DNA of 64,000 nt from CAVUAT01 sp963848045 (lineage in GTDB: Bacteria; Actinomycetota; Thermoleophilia; Solirubrobacterales; 70-9), in contig CAWKCC010000004.1 in the NCBI GenBank assembly GCA_963848045.1, forward strand, positions 682,001 through 746,000. The letters are read 5' to 3'. Each line of letters begins with the position of its first letter. Within the stretch, counting starts at the first letter, position 1. The notes beneath the pieces were generated by a model, which was given only the letters and a program-made list of their open reading frames with translations, was not told where the DNA came from and searched no databases. A program made the translations under genes and the position numbers. Shown here piece after piece: positions 1-7,705 of the stretch.

Positions 1-378
1 GTGACCGGAGACAATGCTCCGGCCAGCGGCCCCCCTGGCGAGCTCGCCGGGGGCAGCGGCGCCGACACGGCCCTGACCAACACGTTCGCCTTCGGGCCGC
101 TCGAGCCCGACGAGACGCTGAGCCTCGTTTGGAAGGTGACCGCGGTGCACCCGGGCATCTACAGCGTGACCTACCGGCTCGCCGCCGGGTTGCAGGGCAA
201 GGCCCAGGCCGTCGGGCCGGACGGCAGCGTCCCCGAAGGGGAGTTCACGGTGAAGATCAGCAGCGCCGCCCCGCAGACGCGGGTCAACGCCAAGGGCGAG
301 GTCGTCCCGATTCGCAAGGGCGACGTGGCCGGGCAGGCCGGTGGGGCCGCCGGCAAGAAGGGGTCACAGGAGCCCTAG
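1..378 (+). CDS. C-terminal part of a probable secreted protein of unknown function
   Basis: The reading frame is open from base 1, so the true start lies upstream and this is a 3' fragment. The 125 visible residues form a beta-rich module (aromatic and Gly/Val residues around WKVTAVHPGIYSVTYRLAAGL) followed by a low-complexity, Gly/Ala/Lys-rich tail. This is the composition of an immunoglobulin-like extracellular domain with a flexible end; that is inference. The next gene starts 62 bases downstream and encodes a lipoprotein, so an exported role would fit. I do not recognise the family and assign no function. Confidence 0.6.
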   Translation: MTGDNAPASGPPGELAGGSGADTALTNTFAFGPLEPDETLSLVWKVTAVHPGIYSVTYRLAAGLQGKAQAVGPDGSVPEGEFTVKISSAAPQTRVNAKGEVVPIRKGDVAGQAGGAAGKKGSQEP

Positions 379-440
379 GCAGCGCCCCCCAACCCCAGCA
401 TCCGGCCGGCCGCTGGCGGCGGCCCCCTAAGGTTTTGCGC

Positions 441-1646
441 ATGCGCGGGAAAGGATCGGCAACCGGCCGAGCGGGGCTGGCGGCGGCTTTGGCACTCGCC
501 GCCCTGCTCGCGTTGCTGCCCGGCTGCGGCGAGAACGGCTCGAAGGGGGTCGAGGCCGACGCGACCGAGACGCGGGCGGTCGCGCCGCCGGGCGGAGACG
601 CGGGCAAGCCGGCGCTGAAGAAGGTCGGGGAGTTCGATCAGCCGGTGTTCGTCGCCCAGCCCCCCGGCCTCAACGACCTGTACGTGGTCGAGAAGGGTGG
701 GCGCGTGCAGCGCCTCGCCCCCGACGGCGCGCTCAGCACGGCGCTCGATGTCAGCGCGGAGATCTCCGACGACAGCGAGCAGGGCCTGCTCTCGATCGCC
801 TTCGCCCCCGACTTCGAATCGTCCCGGCTGCTCTACGCCTACCTGACCGACGCCCAGGGCGACCAGCGCGTGGTCGAGTACCGGGCGGCAGCCGACGGCT
901 CGATCGATCCGGCGAGCCGGCGCGACGTGCTGAAGATGGACGACTTCGCCCCCAACCACAACGGCGGTCTGTTGATGTACGGGCCGGACGGCCTGCTCTA
1001 CATCGGCACCGGGGACGGCGGCATCGCCGACGACCCAGAGCGCAGCGCCCAGGACCTCGGCTCGCCCCTGGGCAAGATCCTCCGCATCGACCCCCGCCCA
1101 GCCGGCGGGCGGCCGTACTCGGTGCCCGCCGACAACCCGTTCGCGGATCGCCCCGGCGCGGCGCCCGAGGTCTACTCGTACGGGCTGCGCAACCCGTGGC
1201 GGTACAGCTTCGACCGGGCCAACGGCGACCTCTGGATCGGCGACGTGGGCCAGAACACCCTGGAGGAGATCGACCGCGTGGCGGCCGGCGCGGGCTCGGG
1301 AGCCAACTTCGGCTGGTCGGCCTTCGAGGGCAGCAACCGCTTCAACGAGGACCAGCAGGCCCCCGGCGCGGTCGAGCCCATCCTCGTCTACGGGCGTGAC
1401 CGCGGCTGCTCGGTGACCGGCGGCTACGTGGTTCGCGACCCCGGCCTGCCGGCGCTGCAGGGGCGCTACCTGTACGGCGACTTCTGCTCCGGCGAACTGC
1501 GCAGCCTGAAGCTCCGGGGCGGCCGAGCGGTCGGCGACCGTCCACTCGGCCTGGAGGTGCCACAGCTCAGCTCCTTCGCCGAGGACGACGAGGGGAGGGT
1601 CTACGCAACTTCACTCGACGGCCCCGTGTTCCGATTGGTGCAATGA
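441..1646 (+). CDS. PQQ-dependent sugar dehydrogenase, lipoprotein (tandem copy 1)
   Basis: 401 residues, of the soluble aldose (glucose/sorbosone) dehydrogenase beta-propeller family, which oxidises sugars outside the membrane with PQQ as cofactor. ATG 441 is chosen because it opens directly onto a signal peptide ending in LLPGC (lipid-modified Cys about residue 29); the frame is open further upstream but that stretch is not protein-like. Family landmarks: NHNGG with the catalytic-type His173, GPDG, GTGDGG, GLRNPWR and ANFGWS. The variable loop after RIDP is short here. It is the first of four tandem paralogues and its stop overlaps the next start (ATGA), so they are probably co-transcribed. 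Substrate unknown. Confidence 0.88.
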   Translation: MRGKGSATGRAGLAAALALAALLALLPGCGENGSKGVEADATETRAVAPPGGDAGKPALKKVGEFDQPVFVAQPPGLNDLYVVEKGGRVQRLAPDGALSTALDVSAEISDDSEQGLLSIAFAPDFESSRLLYAYLTDAQGDQRVVEYRAAADGSIDPASRRDVLKMDDFAPNHNGGLLMYGPDGLLYIGTGDGGIADDPERSAQDLGSPLGKILRIDPRPAGGRPYSVPADNPFADRPGAAPEVYSYGLRNPWRYSFDRANGDLWIGDVGQNTLEEIDRVAAGAGSGANFGWSAFEGSNRFNEDQQAPGAVEPILVYGRDRGCSVTGGYVVRDPGLPALQGRYLYGDFCSGELRSLKLRGGRAVGDRPLGLEVPQLSSFAEDDEGRVYATSLDGPVFRLVQ

Positions 1647-2914
1647 AGATGCGATCCCCGCTCCCATCCGCCGCGGCCATGCTTGCGATCGTCGCGCTCG
1701 CAGCCCCTGCGGCCAGGGCCGCTCCGCCGCTGGGAGACGGGGACGGCGGCTTCAAGCTGACCAGGGTTGCCGACCTCGAGCGCCCGATCCACGCCGACAA
1801 CGCCCCCGGGACCAGGCACAACCTCTACGTCGCCGAGCAGGAGGGCGTGGTCAGGGTGCTGAGCGGGGCCAGGGTGCTGCCGAAGCCTTTCCTCGACATC
1901 CGCGACCTCGTCGAGTGCTGCGGTGAGCAGGGCCTGCTCTCGATCGCCTTCCATCCCCGTTACAAGCGCAACCGCCTCTTCTATCTCTATCTCAACAACA
2001 AGGTCGGCGACCTGGTGGTGATGGAGTTCAAGCGCAAGAAGAGGAAGAAGTTCGTGGCGCTGCGCTCGAGCGGCCGCCAGGTCCTCTACATACCCCATCC
2101 GGCCAACACGAACCACAATGGAGGCCAGATCGCCTTCGGCCCCGACGGCTACCTCTACATCGCGCCGGGCGACGGCGGCTCGGGCGGCGACCCGCCCAAC
2201 AACGCGCAGAACCCCGAGCTGCTGCTGGGCAAGATGCTCCGGATCAATCCGCGCAAGCAGCCGAGGGGCTGCAAGAAGCTGAAGAGGCGCGGCAAAGGGA
2301 AGCGGAAGAAGAGGTGCTTCGGACCCTACAGGCCCTATGGCACCCCGGCCGGCAATCCCTACGCGAGCGCCGCAGGCCGCGACGAGATCTACGCACTCGG
2401 GCTGCGCAACCCGTTCCGCTTCAGCTTCGACTCGCTGACCGGCGCGATCTCGATCGGCGACGTCGGCCAGGGCTGCGTCGAGGAAATCGACCACCGCGTC
2501 AAGGGCAACGCCCGTGCCGCCAACTTCGGCTGGTCGCGCTTCGAGGGCAATCACCTCTTCAACGCGAGCCGGTCGGCCCCCGGTGCGATCCCACCGATCC
2601 ACCAGTACGACAACACCAACGCGGGCCCCGGCTGCCCCAACCTCAACAACGGCTTCGAGGGGGTCGCGGTGATCGCCGGATTCGTGGTGCGAGACGAGCG
2701 CCTCACCCGTCAGTATGGCCGCCTGCTGTACACCGATGCCTCAAACGACGAGATCCGCAGCCTGATCCCAACCGAGGGCGGAGCGATCGACGAGCAGTCC
2801 ACAGGAGTCGAGCCGGGAGGCAATGAGAACCCCTACTCGTTCGCCGAGGGCTACAAGCGCCGGCTGTTCCTGCTCGCCGGCGGCGGCGCGGTCTTCAGGC
2901 TGGACCCCGCATGA
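1643..2914 (+). CDS. PQQ-dependent sugar dehydrogenase (tandem copy 2, basic insertion)
   Basis: 423 residues. A Sec signal peptide (hydrophobic residues about 10-26, ending ARA) is followed by the same propeller domain as its neighbours: NHNGG (His158), FGPDG, GDGG, GLRNPFR and ANFGWS. Between the RINP and GLRNPFR segments, at about residues 203-233, lies an insertion very rich in Lys and Arg with two Cys that could form a disulphide across the loop. Start and stop both overlap neighbours by ATGA, so it is translationally coupled in the cluster. The enzyme family is clear; the sugar, electron acceptor and role of the basic loop are not. Confidence 0.88.
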   Translation: MKMRSPLPSAAAMLAIVALAAPAARAAPPLGDGDGGFKLTRVADLERPIHADNAPGTRHNLYVAEQEGVVRVLSGARVLPKPFLDIRDLVECCGEQGLLSIAFHPRYKRNRLFYLYLNNKVGDLVVMEFKRKKRKKFVALRSSGRQVLYIPHPANTNHNGGQIAFGPDGYLYIAPGDGGSGGDPPNNAQNPELLLGKMLRINPRKQPRGCKKLKRRGKGKRKKRCFGPYRPYGTPAGNPYASAAGRDEIYALGLRNPFRFSFDSLTGAISIGDVGQGCVEEIDHRVKGNARAANFGWSRFEGNHLFNASRSAPGAIPPIHQYDNTNAGPGCPNLNNGFEGVAVIAGFVVRDERLTRQYGRLLYTDASNDEIRSLIPTEGGAIDEQSTGVEPGGNENPYSFAEGYKRRLFLLAGGGAVFRLDPA

Positions 2915-4020
2915 AGCTGATCGCGGCCCTGCTCGCCGGCGCACTCGCGCTGTCCATCGCGGCGATGCCCGCCGAGGCCAAGACCGGCGGGGGCAAGGGC
3001 GGCGTGAAGCTGAAGCGGGTGACGCGGGCGCGGTCGCCGGTCTACGTCGCCGCGGCCCCTGGGACCAAGGGCGTGTTCGTGGTCGAGCAGGCCGGCCGAA
3101 TCCTGCTTCTGCAAAAGGGCAAGAAGCGGACCTTTCTCGACATTCGCAAGCGGGTCACCTTCGGCGGCGAGCAGGGCCTGCTCTCGATGGCCTTCGCGCC
3201 CGACTACGCGACCAGTGGCTTCTTCTACGTCTACTACGTCACCGCAGGTGGCGATCTCGCGATCGAGGAGTACCGGCGCGCGGGGCCCAGGCGCGCCGCG
3301 CGCTCGAGCGCGCGGCGCCTGGTCACCGTCAGCCACCCCGGACAGCCCAACCACAACGGCGGTCAGGTGCAGATGGGGCCCGACGGCTTCCTATACGCGG
3401 GCACCGGCGACGGCGGCGGCGCCGGCGACACCGACAATTCCGCCCAGAACCCCAACAGCCTGCTCGGAAAGATCCTGCGAATCGACCCCAACTCGGGCGG
3501 CGGCGCTCCCTCCGTCTCGATTCGCGCGCGGGGCCTGCGCAACCCCTACCGGTTCTCGTTCGACACGTTCTCGTCGAGAAAGCCGCGGATCGCGATCGGT
3601 GACGTCGGCCAGGACCGCTTCGAGGAGATCGACTACGAGGCCCTCTCCAATCTCGGCGGCGCCAACTTCGGCTGGAACGACTTCGAGGGGTTCAGCCCGT
3701 TCGCCGGCGCCATCCCGCCCGGCCCCTCCCGCCACGACAAGCCGATCAAGGTCTACAGCGACGCGGGCCCCGCCTGCGCGGTGATCGGGGGCTATGTGGT
3801 CCGGAGCCGCAAGCTCAAGAGCCTGCGGGGCCGATACGTATATGGGGACTTCTGTACCGGCCGGCTGCGAAGCTTCGTCCCCAGGCTGGGCGGGGCGCGC
3901 AAGGACCGCCGCCTCGGACCGCGCATATCGATGCTGAGCTCGTTCGGCGAGGGCAAAGGCGGGACGATCTATGCGACCTCGCTGAACGGCGGGGTGTTCC
4001 GCCTTGCGGGCAGGAAGTAG
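2911..4020 (+). CDS. PQQ-dependent sugar dehydrogenase (tandem copy 3, compact)
   Basis: 369 residues, the shortest of the four. A signal peptide (about residues 1-23, ending AEA) leads into the sugar-dehydrogenase propeller: PNHNGG (His148), MGPDG, GTGDGG, GLRNPYR, ANFGWN, and a C-terminal stretch with paired Cys (GPACAVIGGYVV and YGDFCTG) also present in copies 1 and 4. The loop that is long and basic in copies 2 and 4 is reduced to a few residues here, so this copy is a useful baseline for the family in this genome. It begins inside the stop of copy 2. Probably exported; substrate not deducible. Confidence 0.87.
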   Translation: MKLIAALLAGALALSIAAMPAEAKTGGGKGGVKLKRVTRARSPVYVAAAPGTKGVFVVEQAGRILLLQKGKKRTFLDIRKRVTFGGEQGLLSMAFAPDYATSGFFYVYYVTAGGDLAIEEYRRAGPRRAARSSARRLVTVSHPGQPNHNGGQVQMGPDGFLYAGTGDGGGAGDTDNSAQNPNSLLGKILRIDPNSGGGAPSVSIRARGLRNPYRFSFDTFSSRKPRIAIGDVGQDRFEEIDYEALSNLGGANFGWNDFEGFSPFAGAIPPGPSRHDKPIKVYSDAGPACAVIGGYVVRSRKLKSLRGRYVYGDFCTGRLRSFVPRLGGARKDRRLGPRISMLSSFGEGKGGTIYATSLNGGVFRLAGRK

Positions 4021-4171
4021 GCCGGTCGCGGTACTCGCCGCGCTGACCGCCGTGGCGGGTCGCGGCGGCGCTGCGGCCGCCGCGCCGAGCCCGCGCGCGC
4101 GGCCCGTCACCCGCGCCTCGGACCCCTACACCGTGCGCAGGCTGGGCAGGCGACGGACCGAGGCGCCCTGA
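4004..4171 (+). CDS. Possible 55-residue secreted peptide or gene remnant
   Basis: A short frame with TTG 4004 as first possible start ends with a TGA that overlaps the ATG of the next gene (TGATG). It reads as a basic start, a hydrophobic Ala/Val/Leu-rich run, an Ala-rich stretch resembling a signal-peptidase region, then an Arg-rich tail. It overlaps the last 17 bases of copy 3 in another frame. Either it is a tiny exported peptide or the degenerate 5' end of copy 4. No ribosome-binding site is obvious, so this is tentative. Confidence 0.22.
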   Translation: MRAGSRPVAVLAALTAVAGRGGAAAAAPSPRARPVTRASDPYTVRRLGRRRTEAP

Positions 4172-5511
4172 TGCCGAGGCGACGCCGGCTCGAAACGCTG
4201 ATCGCGGCCGCGCTGGCCACGGTCACCGCCGTGATCGGGATCAGCGAGCGAGGAGACGCCGGGGCCCGCCTCGGGCCCAAGTTCCTGACGCTCGAGAAGG
4301 TCGGCCGCTTCCAACAGCCGGTCCACCTGGCCCAGCCGCCGGGTGTCGACTCGCCGCTGTTCGTGGTTGAGCGCCGCGGCACGATCCGGGTGATCGCCGG
4401 CGGCGAGGTGCAGCGCAAGGCCTTCCTCGACCTGCGGCGCGAGGTCAAGGACACCGGCAAGGGCGGCGAGCAGGGTCTTCTCTCGATCGCCTTTCCCCCC
4501 GGCTACTCCGACACCCGAGCGTTCTACGTCGCCTACACGGACAACCGCAACGCCCTGCGGGTGGTCGAGTTCCGGACCAAGCCCAAGAACCCCCTGCGGG
4601 CAAGGCGCAAGAGCGCGCGCCTGGTGCTGCGGGTGCCCCAGCCCACCAGCAAGCATCACGGCGGGCTGCTGCTCTTCGGTCCCGACAAGCACCTCTACAT
4701 CGGCCTCGGCGACGGCGGCCCCTCGACGGACCCGGGCAACGTCGCCCAGAACCGCCGCGTGCTGCTCGGGAAGATCCTCAGGATCGACCCCGAGCGGGGC
4801 CCGGTGCCGGCCGCCAAGGCAAACGACAAGCAGACGGCCAAGGCGAAGCGGAAGGCCGGGAGGAAGCAGGGCGCAGAGGCGGACAAGGGCCGCAAGGGCC
4901 GGGCGGGTAGACGACGCGGGCCCGCGAAGCCGCCCGCCTACACGATCCCCAAAGACAACCCGCTGGTGGGGCGCCCGGGGCGCGACGAGATCTACGCCTA
5001 CGGCCTGCGCAATCCCTGGCGCTTCTCGTTCGACCGGGGTCCCGCGGGCGACCTGATCGCGATCGGCGACGTCGGCGACCAGGACTTCGAGGAGATCGAC
5101 ATCCTGCCCCTCAAGAAGGCCAGGGGCGCCAACTTCGGCTGGTCTGCCTTCGAGGGGCGCGACCGCTACAAGAAGGGCGTGCGGCGCAGGGACACCGTGG
5201 CGCCCGTCTACGCGTACCCGCACGGCAACAGCCGCTGCTCGGTGATCGGCGGCTACGTCGTCCGCGACCCTCGCCTCTCCCGCATAAAGGGGCGCGAGAT
5301 CGTCGGCCGCTACGTGTTCGGGGACTTCTGCTCCAAGCGGCTGTTCGCCTTCCGCCCCCGCCCCGGCAAGGCCGGGCGCGAGCGCAGCTTCCGCTTCACG
5401 GTCCCCGGCGTCACCTCCTTCGGCGAGGACCGCGCCGGCCGCATCTATGTGCTCACCTACGACGGCCCCGTCTACCGGCTCGACCCCGCTCGCAAGAGAA
5501 TCGACGGCTGA
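4171..5511 (+). CDS. PQQ-dependent sugar dehydrogenase (tandem copy 4, long basic insertion)
   Basis: 446 residues of the same propeller family: KHHGG (His162), FGPD, GLGDGG, GLRNPWR, ANFGWS, and the paired Cys near RCSVIGGYVV and GDFCSKR. The N-terminus has an Arg-rich start and a moderate hydrophobic segment, a weaker export signal than in the other copies. At about residues 210-258 it carries a roughly 50-residue insertion made mostly of Lys, Arg, Ala and Gly, in the same place as the insertion in copy 2. It is the last gene of the cluster, separated from copy 3 by 150 bases, and is followed by a hairpin facing glnK. Function beyond the family is unknown. Confidence 0.86.
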   Translation: MPRRRRLETLIAAALATVTAVIGISERGDAGARLGPKFLTLEKVGRFQQPVHLAQPPGVDSPLFVVERRGTIRVIAGGEVQRKAFLDLRREVKDTGKGGEQGLLSIAFPPGYSDTRAFYVAYTDNRNALRVVEFRTKPKNPLRARRKSARLVLRVPQPTSKHHGGLLLFGPDKHLYIGLGDGGPSTDPGNVAQNRRVLLGKILRIDPERGPVPAAKANDKQTAKAKRKAGRKQGAEADKGRKGRAGRRRGPAKPPAYTIPKDNPLVGRPGRDEIYAYGLRNPWRFSFDRGPAGDLIAIGDVGDQDFEEIDILPLKKARGANFGWSAFEGRDRYKKGVRRRDTVAPVYAYPHGNSRCSVIGGYVVRDPRLSRIKGREIVGRYVFGDFCSKRLFAFRPRPGKAGRERSFRFTVPGVTSFGEDRAGRIYVLTYDGPVYRLDPARKRIDG

Positions 5512-5532
5512 GGCGGACGACAGGCCTCCCCA

Positions 5533-5547
5533 CCCCTCAACGAGGGG
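5533..5547. terminator. Hairpin between convergent genes
   Basis: CCCCTC-AAC-GAGGGG, a perfect 6-bp stem with a 3-base loop, sits between the converging sugar-dehydrogenase and glnK genes. No T-run follows on either strand, so it is a terminator by position and structure only. Confidence 0.42.
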
Positions 5548-5613
5548 AGCCCGGGGCCGGCGGCGATACTCGCCACCGGACCTCCGGGCTGCGTTGATTC
5601 AGGTACGCGCTAC

Positions 5614-5988
5614 TCAGGCCCCAGCGGGTATCTCCTCCTCCTCGTGGGCCTGGAGCACCTTCTCGCCCTCTTCGCCGGTGCGGATGCGAACCGCATCCTC
5701 AACCGGCAGGACGAAGATCTTGCCGTCGCCGACGTCGCCCGTGCGGGCGTGCTTGAGGATGGTCTCGACGACCACCCCCCTGTCCTTGTCTTCGACGACG
5801 CACTCGAGCTTCATCTTCGGGCGTACGTTGACCGTCAGGGTCGAGCCTCGGTAGTGCTCCACCACGCCCTTCTGACGGCCCGAGCCCTTGACCTCGCTGA
5901 TCGACAGGGACGGAAAGCCCTTGTCGAGCAGCTCGGCCCTGATCGGCTCGAACGCCTCGTGACGGATGAATGCTTCGATCTTCTTCAT
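5614..5988 (-). CDS. glnK: PII nitrogen regulatory protein (GlnK/GlnB family)
   Basis: 124 residues, slightly longer than the usual 112. PII trimers sense 2-oxoglutarate and ATP/ADP and control ammonium channels and nitrogen enzymes. Conserved features are the EVKGSGRQKG segment with Gln39 (2-oxoglutarate), Lys58, the B-loop ARTGDVGDGK and the C-loop RIRTGE. It follows amt by 14 bases with an AGGAGCG ribosome-binding site, so the amt-glnK pairing supports a GlnK role at the channel. In the T-loop, Tyr46 and Arg47 are present but residue 51, the Tyr that is uridylylated or adenylylated in other bacteria, is Leu; Ser49 is present. The acidic C-terminal tail (EEEE) is an extension. Confidence 0.93.
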   Translation of the reverse strand: MKKIEAFIRHEAFEPIRAELLDKGFPSLSISEVKGSGRQKGVVEHYRGSTLTVNVRPKMKLECVVEDKDRGVVVETILKHARTGDVGDGKIFVLPVEDAVRIRTGEEGEKVLQAHEEEEIPAGA

Positions 5989-6002
5989 CTGGTCATTCGC
6001 TC

Positions 6003-7478
6003 CTATGCCTTGCTGGCGGCGTTCGTGGGCATCGCGACGGGAGTCCCGGCAACAGCCGGGGCGTGGTCGCCGGACGGGTACTCCTCCTGCGGGATGAATG
6101 CCTCCGGGTAGCCGTACATGCCGTGGCTGGTGATGTCCAGGCCGGCAAGCTCGTCATCCTCGGAGACCCGCAGGCCAACGGTCGCCCGGATCGCGGCGAA
6201 GGCCGCAAGCGACGTGACCAGCACGAACGTGAAGATCGCCGCGACTCCGACAGCCTGCACGCCCAGCTGGCCCAGCGTGGCGCCCAGGCCGGCATCGCCG
6301 AAGATGCCGTACCAGACGCCCGGGCTGGCCGTATCACCGACCAGACGGGCAGATCCGAAGATCCCCACCGCGAGCGTGCCCCAGATGCCGGCCAGGCCGT
6401 GCGCCGAGAGCGCCCCCACGGGGTCGTCCAGGTACTTCTCGATCGTGACCACGCCGTAGACGACGACCACGCCGGCGATCAGGCCGATGATCGGTGCCGC
6501 CCAGTACTCGACGTATCCGCAACCGGCGGTGATACCGACCAGCCCGGCGATCGCGCCGTTGCCGGCCATGCCGACGTCGAGCGTGCGGGTCATTCCCCAG
6601 ACCACCAGAGAAGCGCCGATGACGCCGCCCGCGGCACCGAGCTGGGTGTTCAGGGCGACCTCCGCGAAGAGCACATTGTCGGTGGCCAGGGCGGAGCCGC
6701 CGTTGAACCCGAACCAGCCGATCCACAGGATCATCACTCCGAGGCCGACGAGCGGCATCGAGTGACCGGGGATCGCCCTGGGCTTGCCGTCGGGGCCGTA
6801 CTTGCCCCGGCGAGCGCCCAGCAGCAGCAGCGCGGCCAGCGCCGCGGTCGCGCCGGTGAGGTGGACCACCGAGGAGCCCGCGAAGTCGAGCACCTCCTTG
6901 CCGCCGATGTCGTCGAGCAGGCCGAAGCCCGACCAGACCGAGTGGGCAACGATCGGGTAGATCAGCGCCCCGAAGGCGATCGCGAACAGCGCGTAGGCGC
7001 TGAACTTGATTCGCTCCAGGGTGGTGCCCCAGACGATCGCCAGCGAGACGGCCGCGAAGGCGAGGCCGAACAGCATGCCCATGGCGTCCGCGCCCGCCAC
7101 GGCGAAGGCATCAGCCCCCTCTCCGATCGTCTGATCGAAGTGGAAGAAGAAGCCGCTGGTGCCGATGATCTCGTTGCCCGAGACCGAGTTGATGCCATAG
7201 CCGACCGCCCACCAGGCGATCGTGATCACGGCCAGGTTGATGAGGATCTTGGCGACGCCGGTGCCGACGTTCTTCTGCCTGGAGAAGCCGATCTCGAGCA
7301 GCATGAAGCCCGCCTGCATCAGGAAGACCAATACACAGGCCACCATGATCCAGGTGTTGTCCAGCTCCAGGTCGAGAGCCGCAGTATTCGCCGCGTCAGC
7401 CTGCGCGAACGCCATCCCCGGCAGCAGCATGGAGACGGCGAACGCCAGCAGCGCGGTGAGGCCCAATCGCTTGGTCAT
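6003..7478 (-). CDS. amt: Ammonium transporter Amt
   Basis: 491 residues. Amt/Mep/Rh channels form trimers in the cytoplasmic membrane and conduct ammonium. ATG 7478 is chosen because AAGGAGGGAAC lies about 10 bases upstream and the frame then opens with a signal-peptide-like segment ending AFAQ, as in many Amt proteins. The pore twin histidines are His206 (VVHLTG) and His360 (HGLAGIWG), with the preceding DFAG motif. About eleven hydrophobic segments follow. The cytoplasmic tail is long (about 55 residues) and includes the conserved GLD and HG region where GlnK docks in the family. Co-operonic with glnK downstream and divergent from the aldehyde dehydrogenase. Confidence 0.95.
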   Translation of the reverse strand: MTKRLGLTALLAFAVSMLLPGMAFAQADAANTAALDLELDNTWIMVACVLVFLMQAGFMLLEIGFSRQKNVGTGVAKILINLAVITIAWWAVGYGINSVSGNEIIGTSGFFFHFDQTIGEGADAFAVAGADAMGMLFGLAFAAVSLAIVWGTTLERIKFSAYALFAIAFGALIYPIVAHSVWSGFGLLDDIGGKEVLDFAGSSVVHLTGATAALAALLLLGARRGKYGPDGKPRAIPGHSMPLVGLGVMILWIGWFGFNGGSALATDNVLFAEVALNTQLGAAGGVIGASLVVWGMTRTLDVGMAGNGAIAGLVGITAGCGYVEYWAAPIIGLIAGVVVVYGVVTIEKYLDDPVGALSAHGLAGIWGTLAVGIFGSARLVGDTASPGVWYGIFGDAGLGATLGQLGVQAVGVAAIFTFVLVTSLAAFAAIRATVGLRVSEDDELAGLDITSHGMYGYPEAFIPQEEYPSGDHAPAVAGTPVAMPTNAASKA

Positions 7479-7705
7479 GTTGGGGGGTTCCCTCCTTGCC
7501 CGCCGAGGCACATCCTCCGCAGCGGTCGCGTATTGCCTGACGCGGCCAAGGTAGGCGCGAGCAGGCGCGATCCCGTTGGACCGCTGTCGGAAGAACGGCC
7601 TCGCCGTTTCTCCAAGCTGTAATCGGCCCCCCGACGGGCCCCCGGCTGCCTGGCCGCACCGCGCTAGAGTCCGCTGCCACAAGCGACCCGGCGAGGAGAG
7701 CGAAG

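Noticed and set aside
5970..7622. A 550-residue plus-strand frame antisense to amt
   Set aside because: The opposite strand encodes intact Amt with twin His; this frame has a shadow-like composition.
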